A DNA stretch of 64,000 bases from an uncultured Mycoplasmatota bacterium (GTDB lineage: Bacteria > Bacillota_I > Bacilli_A > RF39 > UBA660): assembly GCA_900550255.1 (NCBI GenBank), contig URQZ01000001.1:62001-126000 (forward strand), given 5' to 3'. The position numbers and the translations under genes are program-made. Positions within the stretch are counted from its first letter, which is position 1. The number at the start of each line of letters is the position of its first letter. The notes beneath the pieces were generated by a model that saw nothing but the letters and a program-made list of their open reading frames with translations, was not told the origin of the DNA and did not search any database. This document shows, one piece after another, positions 26,494-36,291 of the stretch.

Positions 26494-27072
26494 AAAAATA
26501 CCATAATCTTTGATTAGACTTTTTCTTAAACTCATATTTCTTTTATTTGAATTTTGTTTTATTTCTTCACTTTTTTGATCACAAATTCTATCATAATTAT
26601 AAATACTAATAAAATGTAATACATAGGCATCAACTTTAGATAACTCTTTATAATTTTTTAATTTTAATTCAATAAATCCTTCTACATCAACTATAGATTG
26701 TTTCTTTAGATGTTTTAGAATTTTTTCTATTTCTTCTCTTTCTTGATCATTTATTTTTGTATTCATTAAATCAATTATTGAGTTATTCATATAATTATAA
26801 ACTATATCATGTTCTTCTTTAGAACATTGTTTCTTTGAATATTTTTTAAATAATTCACACATCAGTAATTGAGATTGAATATCTTGATATTTTTTTAATT
26901 CTTCTAATGACATTTCTTTTAATGATTTATTATTTTCGCTAAGATATTTTTCATCATCATCATTTACATATGACAACCACTTAATCCATTCATCTAATAC
27001 ATCTATACGTACACCAAAACTACTACGTTTAACCACATATAGCAATTTGTTTGAATCAACTATTATTGACAT
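26491..27072 (-). CDS. Unknown cytoplasmic protein, 193 aa
   Basis: This is a helical, charged protein without a signal peptide. It starts with beta-like segments (MSIIVDSNKLLYVV, FGVRIDVLDEWIKWL) and continues with long Glu/Lys-rich helices. Cys occur in QLLMCELFKKYSKKQCSKEE. No family recognised. It follows two other unknown genes in the same direction (27135 and 27484), and the three may form one unit ending at the weak terminator. Confidence 0.55.
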   Translation of the reverse strand: MSIIVDSNKLLYVVKRSSFGVRIDVLDEWIKWLSYVNDDDEKYLSENNKSLKEMSLEELKKYQDIQSQLLMCELFKKYSKKQCSKEEHDIVYNYMNNSIIDLMNTKINDQEREEIEKILKHLKKQSIVDVEGFIELKLKNYKELSKVDAYVLHFISIYNYDRICDQKSEEIKQNSNKRNMSLRKSLIKDYGIF

Positions 27073-27134
27073 AATTCCACCTCATTTTTATTATACTATT
27101 GCTTTTAAATAAAGTAAATATTTCTACTTTCAAA

Positions 27135-27467
27135 TTATTTTTTTAATCTTCGTCTAATTTTCTTTACTAAAGCAACTGGTTTACTATATAGCATATCATC
27201 TATTCTATCATCTAATCTTCTTTCTGATTCTTCTTGAGTTAATCCTGCTCCAACAAACATTCCATCACTAAGCATTATTTTTTTACCTTTTTTTACTTTT
27301 ATAAAAGCAGAATCTTCGCCACTTCCAATCATCATCAAAACTTCTTCTTTATTTTTCTTTAAAATTCTTTTATGTGCTTTAAGAATTTTATGTTGTTCAT
27401 CACAATCTAATTTGTCAAATTCTTCATAAGGAATACCTAATTCTCTTTCTAAAAAATCTTTTGCCAA
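27135..27467 (-). CDS. Unknown small basic protein, 110 aa
   Basis: The product has an acidic N-terminal half (LGIPYEEFDKLDCDEQHKIL) and a basic C-terminal end (KKIRRRLKK). The centre reads MIGSGEDSAFIKVKKGKKIML, which could be a small beta hairpin. No signal peptide, membrane helix or recognised domain is present. It lies 16 bp downstream of the 294-aa unknown gene and is probably cotranscribed with it. Confidence 0.55.
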   Translation of the reverse strand: MAKDFLERELGIPYEEFDKLDCDEQHKILKAHKRILKKNKEEVLMMIGSGEDSAFIKVKKGKKIMLSDGMFVGAGLTQEESERRLDDRIDDMLYSKPVALVKKIRRRLKK

Positions 27468-27483
27468 CTAAGTTCCACTCCTT

Positions 27484-28368
27484 CTATATGCTAGATTTCA
27501 AAATGTTTTTATATTCTTCATCTAAATTATCTACAATGGTATCATTTTCTAAAATTTGTTTTATAAATCCTTTATCTTTTGTTTTAACAATTGTATTAAC
27601 TATTTTTTCTTGGTTTATTTGATGAATAAGACTTATATATTCACCTAAATAATATACATTTTTGGAATCCACAAAGAAATTATCCAATAAATCAAAATTA
27701 TAACCTTTCCTATCATAATTCATCCCTAAACGCCATATATTTTCTAAAGAATTATCATAGTTTTTAGCCACATTCACTAAATCATTAAAACCATCTTGAT
27801 CTATATTTGGTGTAAATGGTACAAAAATGTAAGAAGTTATTAGTAACATTAATTCTAAAGCACTCATATTCTTAGCAATATCAATATAAGTTTTATTATG
27901 GATTGTTAAATCAAATATTCTTTCATATTCATTTTCGTTATTAATTATTAATTCTTCTAAAGATTTATCCTTATTTTCAATATTCTCTAATAAAATATTC
28001 AAATCTTTTTTGTATTTTTTTCCACCTTTAGAATTTAAAAATATTTTTATTTCATTAATAAGTATATCTTTATTAATTAACTTATTTATATATTTATAAA
28101 CACTTTTGACAAAAAAATTATTTTTTAATATTACTGAAAAAGACAATTTTTTAATATCTAAATTAATAAATATCTCTCCAGCCTTGCCTTTACTAAATTT
28201 TGTACTGTTATTTAATTTAATCTCATATATGTTTTCATCATAAAAAATTTTTAAATTTTTTCCAATCTCTAATTCATCAATTGTTTTAATAATTACTTTA
28301 TCTTTATTTATTTCATACTCAAAATCAACTTTATTATTATCAATATATAGACTGATATCTTTAAACAT
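27484..28368 (-). CDS. Unknown protein, 294 aa
   Basis: The first 90 residues are beta-rich with alternating hydrophobics (SLYIDNNKVDFEYEINKD, GKAGEIFINLDIKKL). The rest is helical, with an aromatic stretch LMLLITSYIFVPFTP near 185 and WRLGMNYDRKGYNFD near 225. There is no export signal. I do not recognise it. It is the first gene of a three-gene set, with tRNA-Arg upstream on the same strand. Confidence 0.55.
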   Translation of the reverse strand: MFKDISLYIDNNKVDFEYEINKDKVIIKTIDELEIGKNLKIFYDENIYEIKLNNSTKFSKGKAGEIFINLDIKKLSFSVILKNNFFVKSVYKYINKLINKDILINEIKIFLNSKGGKKYKKDLNILLENIENKDKSLEELIINNENEYERIFDLTIHNKTYIDIAKNMSALELMLLITSYIFVPFTPNIDQDGFNDLVNVAKNYDNSLENIWRLGMNYDRKGYNFDLLDNFFVDSKNVYYLGEYISLIHQINQEKIVNTIVKTKDKGFIKQILENDTIVDNLDEEYKNILKSSI

Positions 28369-28483
28369 ATTTTCTATCCCTCAATTCTAAAATATTTTAC
28401 AAATCACAAAATTTACTTCGTCAATCTGCAAGCATGTTAAAATCAATTGAATCTACATAAATATTTAGTACAAATTTAATTAT

Positions 28484-28516
28484 TTTAAAACTCAAACAAC
28501 AAAAGTGTTCGAGTTT
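28484..28516 (-). terminator. Terminator of tRNA-Arg
   Basis: AACTCGAACA and TGTTTGAGTT pair around a CTTTTGT-like loop, followed by T-rich sequence on the minus strand. Confidence 0.7.
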
Positions 28517-28526
28517 AGTATCAATC

Positions 28527-28601
28527 TGGTGTCCCCAGTAGGAATCGAACCTACATTTATTCCTTAGGAGGGAATTACACTATCCATTATGTTATGAGGA
28601 C
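28527..28601 (-). tRNA. tRNA-Arg (anticodon CCT)
   Basis: The cloverleaf of about 75 nt has encoded CCA, acceptor GTCCTCA/TGGGGAC, anticodon stem ATTCC/GGAAT with loop CTCCTAA, and T arm GTAGG-TTCGATT-CCTAC. It reads AGG. Its own terminator follows. Confidence 0.95.
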
Positions 28602-28629
28602 ATCTAGATAAATTATATCATGAATAAAA

Positions 28630-28658
28630 GAAAAAAACTATAAAATTATTATAGTTTT
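28630..28658 (-). terminator. Terminator of the HD-domain gene
   Basis: AAAACTATA and TATAGTTTT pair and are followed by seven T on the minus strand. The stem overlaps the end of the coding region. Confidence 0.75.
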
Positions 28659-29143
28659 ATGTTAAGTAGAAGAATTAAATAAACATTAACTAGGTAGCCA
28701 AATTTTCTACCAAACTCATATGAACCCACTACTTTATCCACCATACTAACAATCCATGACTCTGCATATTTTGGTAAAGAAATATTAATAGGAAACATAT
28801 GTGATTTTATAATATCCTTTTCCTTTTCATTAATACCAAAAACACGCATCGAATTATCAACAGCTTCTTTAGGATGAACAAAAGTAGAAACAAAACGATC
28901 TTTAGCATTTCTATCTTCATCACTAATAAAGAAATCATGAAGTAATCCAGCTCTTGCTGTTTCAACATAATCTAAATGTAATAATTTAGATATTTTATAA
29001 GAATAATATGAAACTCTTACTGAATGTTCAAAACGAGTAGTTCCATGATGCTCTATTCTTTTTATTTGATTAAACTCTTCATTATCAAGTATATTCCCTA
29101 CAATATTCATGTAGTTATCATCTTTTTTTATTTTGGTCGACAT
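28649..29143 (-). CDS. HD-domain phosphohydrolase
   Basis: The 164-aa protein is a single HD domain. It has the metal ligands in order: His in HGTTRFEHSVRVSYYSY (near 31-38), the HD pair in GLLHDFF (near 69) and a following HPKEAVDN. A late MVDKVVGSYEF gives the final Asp. HD hydrolases of this size act on nucleotides or similar phosphoesters. The 'RFEHSVRVSYYSYKI' form is common in Firmicutes proteins annotated simply as HD domain. The substrate is not known. Confidence 0.85.
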   Translation of the reverse strand: MSTKIKKDDNYMNIVGNILDNEEFNQIKRIEHHGTTRFEHSVRVSYYSYKISKLLHLDYVETARAGLLHDFFISDEDRNAKDRFVSTFVHPKEAVDNSMRVFGINEKEKDIIKSHMFPINISLPKYAESWIVSMVDKVVGSYEFGRKFGYLVNVYLILLLNIKL

Positions 29144-29225
29144 TTAAAATTCACCTCAGACTATTACATTATATCATATTCAGAAAAAAATTAATAATCT
29201 TTTCGCTTAAATTTTTTAAATTTAT

Positions 29226-30263
29226 TTAATTAATTGTCAACTCTTGTGCTATAGGTTGGATTTGAATATACGTATTACCATCATTAACATCAATTTCTGT
29301 ACCATCTGAATAACGATATATCGTTTGACTAGAACGCGATTCCTTTTCCCAAACAATAGGAACAGCATAACCATTAGTTATGTAATATCCATCGCCACTT
29401 CCAATATTATCTAATTTTTGACGTCCATAACTATCTAAACTATAATTATTAACTTTCATAACAATTATATTTTTGGCTGTATATTGATTTTTAGTAATAC
29501 CATCAGTATGAGCAACTCCATTTACAAAACGATTATATACTTTTTTCTCAGCATCATAAGTATATGATGTTACAACATAATGAGAATAAGGAATTGAAAT
29601 GTTGTTTGCAACAATACTATCCTCTTTAGAATCTAAATTAAACTCATCAACTTTATAATTTAATAATAATTTTTTATTAGTTTTAGTTCTATATCCTTTG
29701 TCCGATACAGCACTTTTTAACTTTTCCATATTCGTAAAAGCAGTATGCTCTAAAGCAACACCTAACGTACGATCTCTCCAAAAAGCACTAGCTGTACTCA
29801 TACCATCAATATTATCAATATCTAAAGTTTTTATATCACTTAAAGCTTGAGAACTACCACCGAAATGAACATAAATAGCATCATTTTCTAAAGCATAATC
29901 CAAGAAATATGGACGTGAACTTCTAACTGAACCGATTCTATCTGTATCTTTATCTTTAAAAATAGCCATAAGACGTGTTAGTCCTCCTTCAGCTATAGCT
30001 TCATAAACAATATATGCATCATCTAAACCAGCGTGATTAATACGTGCTTTAGCATGATTATTAATCATAACTGCATATGGTCTTGTTTTTGAATCTTGAT
30101 CAACTATTTTTAATTTTTTCATTTCTACTTTTTCTTTTATTTTTTTAGCAAGATCCTTATTATTTAAAATAAAATCCCCGCCTCCAATAATAACTAATAT
30201 TAGAATAATAACCATTGAAAAAATTGTTTTCTTTTTCTTTTTTGACATTTTTCTTTTCCTCAT
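29226..30263 (-). CDS. DUF3048 (YerB-like) membrane-anchored protein
   Basis: The 345-aa product has a basic start and one membrane anchor (12-32). The outer domain begins RPYAVMINNHAKARINHAGL and continues YEAIAEGGLTRLMAIF, DRIGSVRSSRPYFLDYA and VHFGGSSQAL. These are the hallmark motifs of DUF3048, whose B. subtilis member is YerB. The C-terminal half (PYSHYVVTSYTYD, VNDGNTYIQIQP) completes the two-part domain. The role is unestablished; it is thought to sit at the cell surface. Anchoring here is by a helix with no lipobox Cys. RBS AGGAGG at 7 nt. Confidence 0.9.
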   Translation of the reverse strand: MRKRKMSKKKKKTIFSMVIILILVIIGGGDFILNNKDLAKKIKEKVEMKKLKIVDQDSKTRPYAVMINNHAKARINHAGLDDAYIVYEAIAEGGLTRLMAIFKDKDTDRIGSVRSSRPYFLDYALENDAIYVHFGGSSQALSDIKTLDIDNIDGMSTASAFWRDRTLGVALEHTAFTNMEKLKSAVSDKGYRTKTNKKLLLNYKVDEFNLDSKEDSIVANNISIPYSHYVVTSYTYDAEKKVYNRFVNGVAHTDGITKNQYTAKNIIVMKVNNYSLDSYGRQKLDNIGSGDGYYITNGYAVPIVWEKESRSSQTIYRYSDGTEIDVNDGNTYIQIQPIAQELTIN

Positions 30264-30296
30264 AAAAACGCCTCCTCTTCTTACTTTTATTATATC

Positions 30297-30332
30297 AAAA
30301 AAAATAAATAAAGATTTAACTTTATTTATTTT
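30297..30332 (-). terminator. Terminator of the rhomboid gene
   Basis: AAAATAAATAAAG and CTTTATTTATTTT form a 13-bp stem and a T run follows on the minus strand. Confidence 0.75.
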
Positions 30333-30352
30333 ATATGTCTAATTTGTGTAAA

Positions 30353-31510
30353 TTAATGAAAAAAGAAAGCTACATAGATTAAGAAACATAAATATATAAG
30401 TGAAATAATTAATCCATTTATTTTTTCAGATTTACTTGATTTATATTTAACACCTAATGCCATAGTTATTAGAAGTCCTCCAACTAAACCTCCAATATGA
30501 GCTGAATTAGCTATCCCGTTTAAAACAAAACCTAAAGCTAAATTAAATAAAATTAGCGGTATTATCTGAGATTTTATAACCGTTCCAAGATAAATACGAT
30601 AATGATATCCAAAATATAAAAGAGCACCAAATAATCCGAAAATAGCTCCTGAAGCACCAACACATATAGAATCATTAAAAATAACAGACATCAAACTACC
30701 AGTTAAAGCACTAAACAAATATACAATTAAAAACTTTGTTTTACCTAGAAAACTCTCAATTTGCATACCAACTATATAAAGTGCATAACAGTTGAAAAGT
30801 AAATGGAAAATTCCAGCGTGTAAAAAGGCACTTGTAATTAAACGATAATATTCACCATTTTTTACTAGTGGTGCATAATTAGCACCAAATCTAAGTAATG
30901 TAAGTGAATCTTGACTTCCCTTTCCAAAAAGATATGTCGCAAAAAACACTAAAACATTGATAGTAATTATGAAATATGTAAGATATGGTGTTTTTTTCTT
31001 AAATACTTCTTCTGCTTTAATAGAATCAGATTCATTTTTTTCACCAATTTCTTTTGTTATTTTCATGAATAATTCCATACCTTTTTCTTTAAAATTAGTA
31101 TCTTTAGTAATTGTTGGAAACTCATTCATAATAAATTCATATTTCTTTAAATCTTTAACATTGTTAACCTCAGCACAATCTAAATGATTAGAATGCATAT
31201 ATGGTTCTATATCAACATTATCACCTAAATTAACAAACAAACTTAAAGTTGTAATATTAAATGACATTGTCTTTTTCTTTATTTTATTTACTATTTTTTG
31301 TGTTCTAAATAAATCAAAATTTAACTGTTCATCATTATGAATATAATTTGAAACAATTCTAACAATTTGGTAATTCTCATCCAAATTTTCTAGCCATATC
31401 TCGTTCTTAGCTCCATGTAAAACAATTGGGCTATATCCTTGTTCTGTTATAAAAAAGTGAAGTAATTTCATCACTAATTCGTCATTTTTTTCTAGTCTTA
31501 CTTCTTCCAT
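30353..31510 (-). CDS. Rhomboid-family intramembrane serine protease
   Basis: The 385-aa protein has a cytoplasmic N-terminal domain of about 165 aa (EVRLEKNDELVMKLLHFFIT), then a six- or seven-helix rhomboid core. The catalytic Ser is in CVGASGAIFGLFG and His in ANSAHIGGLVGGL. The HAGIFHLLFNCYALYIVG stretch is the typical TM2 motif. Rhomboids cut membrane proteins within the bilayer. The N-terminal domain matches the layout of B. subtilis GluP/YqgP. The start at 31510 follows AGGAGGAAAT; the frame opens 19 codons earlier without a site. Confidence 0.95.
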   Translation of the reverse strand: MEEVRLEKNDELVMKLLHFFITEQGYSPIVLHGAKNEIWLENLDENYQIVRIVSNYIHNDEQLNFDLFRTQKIVNKIKKKTMSFNITTLSLFVNLGDNVDIEPYMHSNHLDCAEVNNVKDLKKYEFIMNEFPTITKDTNFKEKGMELFMKITKEIGEKNESDSIKAEEVFKKKTPYLTYFIITINVLVFFATYLFGKGSQDSLTLLRFGANYAPLVKNGEYYRLITSAFLHAGIFHLLFNCYALYIVGMQIESFLGKTKFLIVYLFSALTGSLMSVIFNDSICVGASGAIFGLFGALLYFGYHYRIYLGTVIKSQIIPLILFNLALGFVLNGIANSAHIGGLVGGLLITMALGVKYKSSKSEKINGLIISLIYLCFLIYVAFFFH

Positions 31511-31569
31511 ATTTCCTCCTAGTAATAATATTTTAATATAATTCATAAATTGTGTAAAGAGGTGCATGT

Positions 31570-32025
31570 ATGAAAAATTTCATAAAATTTATCTTAATTT
31601 TACTACCATGGTTTTTAAGTTCTATTATTTTTAAAGTTGATTCTACCTTTTATACGAGTCTAAATCTTCCAAAATTTGCGCCACCAACTTATTTTTTTCC
31701 AATTGTATGGACTGTTTTATATATTTTAATTGCTATTAGTATTTATATTGTTTTCAATACCATTTATTATAAATATATCAAAAGTTATACTAATGTATTA
31801 ATTTATAATTATATTTTTAATCAACTTTTCACCTTTTTCTTTTTTAGTTTAAAAAACATCTTTTTAGGTTTTGTTGATATTGTTTTAACTTTCATAACTT
31901 CTCTATTTCTTTATTATGAAACTAAAGAAATAAATGAAAAAGCTAGTCTTTTTTTAATACCATATACTCTATTTACTTTATTTGCTTTAATTTTAAACTT
32001 AACAATTTATTTTATGAATCTTTAA
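31570..32025 (+). CDS. TspO/MBR family membrane protein
   Basis: The 151-aa protein has five membrane helices. The first loop carries LNLPKFAPPTYFFPIVWT followed by VLYILIAIS, the family's 'PxWxPP...F..VWtvLY' signature. TspO proteins bind porphyrins and affect oxidative stress and envelope state. The Trp/Asn-rich middle motif of other members (NxxWtxxFF) reads YNYIFNQLFTFFFF here, so the fit is good but diverged. It is one of few plus-strand genes, divergent from the rhomboid, and its end overlaps the convergent rluD-type gene by 14 bp. RBS AGAGGTG. Confidence 0.85.
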   Translation: MKNFIKFILILLPWFLSSIIFKVDSTFYTSLNLPKFAPPTYFFPIVWTVLYILIAISIYIVFNTIYYKYIKSYTNVLIYNYIFNQLFTFFFFSLKNIFLGFVDIVLTFITSLFLYYETKEINEKASLFLIPYTLFTLFALILNLTIYFMNL

Positions 32026-32914
32026 ATTGTTTTAAGATATTTTCAAAACATGGTGGCAATGGACTATCAAACTCCATATATTCATGAGTTGTTGGATGTA
32101 TAAAACCTAATGTTTTCGCATGTAAACATTGTCCCGTATTATCAATTAATTTACGTCTTCCATAAACAGGATCATTTACAACCGGATAACCTATATAGTT
32201 CATATGAACTCTTATTTGATGCGTCCTACCTGTTTCTAGTTTTAATTCAATCAAAGTAGCATTAGAATATCTTTCTATTACTTTAAAATGGGTTATCGCA
32301 TCTTTCGAATTAATATCTGTAACAGCCATTTTTTTACGATCATTAATATCTCTTCCGATTGGTGCATCAATTGTTCCAGTATCTGTATTTATTATTCCCC
32401 ATACTAAGGCAATATACTTACGAGTTGTCTTTTTTTCTTCTAATTCTTTAGCTAATATCTTATGAGCCTTATCATTTTTAGCAACCATCAAAAGTCCAGT
32501 TGTATATGCATCTATACGATGAACTATTCCCGGTCTAAATTCACCATTAATAGTACTCAAATTTTTAGAATGATATAAAAGACCATTAACTAAGGTTTTA
32601 GATTTATTACCAACCGCAGGATGAACTACCATTCCATTTGGTTTATTAACAACGATTACATCATCATCTTCATAAATAATATCTAAATCTATTTTTTCTG
32701 GAAGAGCTTGCATTATTTCTTCTTTTATTTCTCCAACTTCAACAAGATCATTTTCTTTCAAAATATAACTATTTTTTGTTTTTTTACCATTAACAAGTAT
32801 CTCTTCATTTTTAATCATTTTACTTACTTTACTTCTACTAACATCTAGAACTTGTGGTAAATAACTATCAATTCTTTGATTTTTAAATTGTTCATCTATT
32901 TTTATTTTTTGCAT
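32012..32914 (-). CDS. RluD-type 23S rRNA pseudouridine synthase
   Basis: The 300-aa protein has an N-terminal S4 domain (RIDSYLPQVLDVSRSKVSKM) and a RluA/RluD catalytic domain. The latter has VVNKPNGMVVHPA, the active-site GIVHRIDAYTTGLLMVAKN with Asp, and LETGRTHQIRVHM. The usual motif is HRLDxxTSG; here it is HRIDAYTTG, a mild change. It isomerises uridines in 23S rRNA. The ATG at 32914 follows GGGGTGATAAGA; it overlaps lspA by 23 bp, the same gene order as in other Firmicutes. Confidence 0.93.
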   Translation of the reverse strand: MQKIKIDEQFKNQRIDSYLPQVLDVSRSKVSKMIKNEEILVNGKKTKNSYILKENDLVEVGEIKEEIMQALPEKIDLDIIYEDDDVIVVNKPNGMVVHPAVGNKSKTLVNGLLYHSKNLSTINGEFRPGIVHRIDAYTTGLLMVAKNDKAHKILAKELEEKKTTRKYIALVWGIINTDTGTIDAPIGRDINDRKKMAVTDINSKDAITHFKVIERYSNATLIELKLETGRTHQIRVHMNYIGYPVVNDPVYGRRKLIDNTGQCLHAKTLGFIHPTTHEYMEFDSPLPPCFENILKQFKDS

Positions 32915-33362
32915 TCTTATCACCCCTAGACATATTAATAATAAGTAAAAAAGCACTTATTACTATTGCTATATCAGCTAAATTAAAAATTGGAAAATTA
33001 TAACCTATAATATTAAAATCCAAATAATCAATAACATATCCTCTAATAATTCTATCAATTAAATTACCTAGAATTCCTCCTATTAACATACTATAAGTAA
33101 AAATATTCATTTTTGTTAAGATAGTATCTTTAATAAAAAATTTATATATTATAAATAAAGCTACTATTGCAATCATTATCAAAAAGATACGATTGCCATT
33201 TAAGATACTAAAGGCAGCTCCTAAATTTTGAACATATGTTATTGAAAAAAATTTATCTATAACTGAAATACTACTATTTAATATCATAGTGTTACTTATA
33301 AAAATTTTAATTATTTGATCAATTAAAACAAGTAAAAAAGCAAATATAGTAATATATGTCAT
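32892..33362 (-). CDS. lspA: Lipoprotein signal peptidase II
   Basis: The 156-aa aspartyl protease has four membrane helices. The catalytic Asp pair is in GNLIDRIIRGYVIDYLDF and in FNLADIAIVI. The first helix carries VLIDQIIKIFI and YVQNLGAAFSIL is the conserved NxGaaF motif. It removes signal peptides from prolipoproteins, of which several are encoded in this window. Translational overlap with the rluD-type gene. Confidence 0.97.
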   Translation of the reverse strand: MTYITIFAFLLVLIDQIIKIFISNTMILNSSISVIDKFFSITYVQNLGAAFSILNGNRIFLIMIAIVALFIIYKFFIKDTILTKMNIFTYSMLIGGILGNLIDRIIRGYVIDYLDFNIIGYNFPIFNLADIAIVISAFLLIINMSRGDKNAKNKNR

Positions 33363-33392
33363 TTTATCACCTTATTCATTATACCACACTTT

Positions 33393-36212
33393 TTAGTTCT
33401 TACCTAAAAGAGGTTTTAAAAATTCTCCTGTATAACTTTCTTTTACTTTAACAATTTCTTCAGGTGTTCCCTTAGCAACAATAGTACCACCATTATCGCC
33501 ACCTTCTGGTCCTAAATCGATTATATAATCAGCAACCTTGATTACATCTAAATTGTGTTCTATAACTAATACAGTATCACCATTATCAACAATTCTTTGA
33601 AGAATTGCAAGTAATTTTTTTATATCATGAGTATGAAGTCCTGTTGTAGGTTCATCTAAAATAAACAAACTTCTACCAGTTGGTTTCTTTTGTAATTCTT
33701 TAGCTAGTTTAATTCTTCCCGCTTCTCCACCACTTAAAGTAGGAGCACTTTGACCAAGTTTTATATAAGAAAGACCAACATCCATAAGCATTTGTAACTT
33801 ATTTTTTATTTTAGGATGGTTTTCAAAGAATGGCAAAGCTTCTTCAACTCGCATCTCTAAAACATCATAGATACTTTTTCCTTTATATTTTATATTTAAT
33901 GTTTCACTATTATAACGTGTACCATGACAAACTTCACAAGGAACATAAACATCAGGTAAAAAATGCATTTCTATTTTCTTAACACCATCTCCAAAACAAG
34001 CCTCACAACGACCGCCTTTTACGTTAAAAGAAAATCTTCCTTTATCATAACCTTTCATTTTAGCTTCTTTTGTTGATGCGAAAACATCTCTTATATCATC
34101 AAATACACCTGTATAAGTTGCAGGATTTGATCTTGGTGTACGACCAATTGGAGCTTGTGATATATCAATAACTTTATCTATATTTTCAAGGCCTTTTATT
34201 TCTCTAAATTTTCCTGGTTTTTCTTTTGATTTATATAAATTACTAGAAACTGCTTTATAAATTATTTCATTAACTAAACTACTTTTACCACTTCCACTAA
34301 CACCTGTTATACATGTAAAAGTACCAAGTGGAATTTTAACATTAATATTTTTTAAATTATTTTCTTTTGCGCCTTTTACTTCAAGATATTTTTTATTACC
34401 TTTTCTTCTTTTTTCAGGAACATCTATCTTTAATTTTCCTGTTAAATATTTTCCGGTCAAACTATTTTCATTTTCCATTACTTCTTTTGGTGTTCCACAA
34501 GCAATTACCTTTCCACCATGAAGACCCGCTTCTGGACCGATATCAACTAAATAATCAGCTGCTAACATCGTATCCGTATCATGTTCTACAACAATTAAAG
34601 TATTACCTAAATCACGCATTTCTTGGAGTGACTTAATTAAACGATTATTATCTCTTTGATGAAGACCAATACTAGGTTCATCCAAAACATATAAAACACC
34701 TGTTAAATGTGATCCTATTTGCGTTGCAAGTCTAATTCGTTGAGCTTCTCCACCACTTAGTGTTCCAGCACTTCGACTAAGTGTTAAATAACCAAGTCCT
34801 ACATTAATTAAAAATTCTAATCGTGATTTTATTTCTTTAATTATAAGTTTAGATATTTCAAGTTGCTCTTTATTCAATTTTAGTTTATTAAAGAAGGTAT
34901 ATAAATCTTCTATACTTAAATTTGTTAATTCAAAAATATTTTTTTTAGAAATCAAAACAGAAAGAATTGATTCATCAAGACGAGCTCCATGACATTTTGG
35001 ACATTCTAATTCTGTCATATATCCCTCTATCCAATCACGAATCCAAGTACTTTTTGTTTCAACATATCTTCTCTCTAAGTTATTAATAACACCTTCGTAG
35101 AAGTTTTTTGTACTTCTTTTATTACCTGTTTTTGAAATATAATTAAATTCTAATGGTTCTAATGATCCGTATAAAATAATGTCTAATTGTTCCCTTTTTA
35201 AATTTTTTATTGGAACATTCATTTTTATATTATAATGCTTACAAACAGTTGAAAGTTCTGTATAGGTTATATTATTAGTATCTTCTATATTAATAGGCTT
35301 AATAGCGCCTTCTAAAATACTTAAATTTTTATTTGGAATAACTAAATCTTCATCTATTTTATATTTTATTCCAAGTCCTTTACATTCATCACATGCCCCA
35401 TATGGTGCATTAAACGAAAACATTCTTGGCTCTAATTCTGGAAGTGAAAAGTCACAATCTGGACAAGCATAAGTTTCACTCATTAAAAATGACTCGCCAC
35501 CAATTACTTCTATAAAAACTCTACCTTTAGAAAGTTTTGATGCCTGTTCAATTGATTCATATAAACGACTTCTAATTCCATCTTTTATAATTAAACGATC
35601 AACTACAACCTGAATTCTATGTTTTTTGGTTTTTGAAAGATTAATTTCTTCCATTAAATCTAATTCTTCATCATCAATTATAACTCTAACATAACCATCT
35701 TTTCTTAAATCAGAAAGAAGGTCTTTAAAAGTTCCCTTTTCACCATAAACAACAGGACTTAATATTTTAATTTTAGTTCTATCTTCTAATTTTAATACTT
35801 GATTTGTCATTTCTTCGACACTTTGACTAGAAATAGGTTTGTGATGAACAGGACAATATGGTATACCTATTCTAGCATATAGTAATCTTAAATAATCATA
35901 TATTTCGGTTACTGTTCCCACGGTACTCCTAGGATTTTTATTGGTTGTTTTTTGATCAATACTAATTGATGGTGATAACCCTTCAATACTATCGACATCG
36001 GGTTTTGATTCGCCACCTAAAAACTGTCTAGCATAGGCACTTAAACTTTCAACATATCTTCTTTGTCCTTCAGCATAAATAGTATCAAAAGCTAAGCTAC
36101 TTTTACCACTTCCACTAACACCAGTCATTACTATTAGTTTATTTTTAGGAAGTTCAATTGAAATATTTTTTAGGTTATTTTCTCTTGCTCCTTTAATTAT
36201 TATTTTATCCAT
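33393..36212 (-). CDS. uvrA: Excinuclease ABC subunit A
   Basis: This is the damage-recognition ATPase of nucleotide excision repair, with the full 939 aa. Two ABC modules are seen: Walker A GVSGSGKSSLAFDT near 31 with LSGGEAQRIRLA near 486, and GVSGSGKSSLVNEI near 640 with LSGGEAGRIKLA near 828. Zinc-binding Cys sets are present (CPDC...CDEC and CEACFGDGV...CEVC). Its promoter contains a LexA-like box, matching SOS control. uvrB is not in the window. Confidence 0.98.
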   Translation of the reverse strand: MDKIIIKGARENNLKNISIELPKNKLIVMTGVSGSGKSSLAFDTIYAEGQRRYVESLSAYARQFLGGESKPDVDSIEGLSPSISIDQKTTNKNPRSTVGTVTEIYDYLRLLYARIGIPYCPVHHKPISSQSVEEMTNQVLKLEDRTKIKILSPVVYGEKGTFKDLLSDLRKDGYVRVIIDDEELDLMEEINLSKTKKHRIQVVVDRLIIKDGIRSRLYESIEQASKLSKGRVFIEVIGGESFLMSETYACPDCDFSLPELEPRMFSFNAPYGACDECKGLGIKYKIDEDLVIPNKNLSILEGAIKPINIEDTNNITYTELSTVCKHYNIKMNVPIKNLKREQLDIILYGSLEPLEFNYISKTGNKRSTKNFYEGVINNLERRYVETKSTWIRDWIEGYMTELECPKCHGARLDESILSVLISKKNIFELTNLSIEDLYTFFNKLKLNKEQLEISKLIIKEIKSRLEFLINVGLGYLTLSRSAGTLSGGEAQRIRLATQIGSHLTGVLYVLDEPSIGLHQRDNNRLIKSLQEMRDLGNTLIVVEHDTDTMLAADYLVDIGPEAGLHGGKVIACGTPKEVMENENSLTGKYLTGKLKIDVPEKRRKGNKKYLEVKGAKENNLKNINVKIPLGTFTCITGVSGSGKSSLVNEIIYKAVSSNLYKSKEKPGKFREIKGLENIDKVIDISQAPIGRTPRSNPATYTGVFDDIRDVFASTKEAKMKGYDKGRFSFNVKGGRCEACFGDGVKKIEMHFLPDVYVPCEVCHGTRYNSETLNIKYKGKSIYDVLEMRVEEALPFFENHPKIKNKLQMLMDVGLSYIKLGQSAPTLSGGEAGRIKLAKELQKKPTGRSLFILDEPTTGLHTHDIKKLLAILQRIVDNGDTVLVIEHNLDVIKVADYIIDLGPEGGDNGGTIVAKGTPEEIVKVKESYTGEFLKPLLGKN

Positions 36213-36262
36213 AAAATCACCTCAAACTAATTATTATTATAACACTATTGTCAACTAGTATT

Positions 36263-36291
36263 AGTATAGCAAACATATTTTCGCAAGTAAA
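36263..36291 (-). promoter_or_regulatory. uvrA promoter with LexA/DinR-like box in the spacer
   Basis: On the minus strand, TTTACT (36286-36291) and TATACT (36263-36268) are separated by 17 bp. Within the spacer, CGAAAATATGTTTG (36270-36283) agrees at 12 of 14 positions with the palindromic Firmicutes SOS box CGAACATATGTTCG. Repressor binding here would block polymerase directly. Confidence 0.65.
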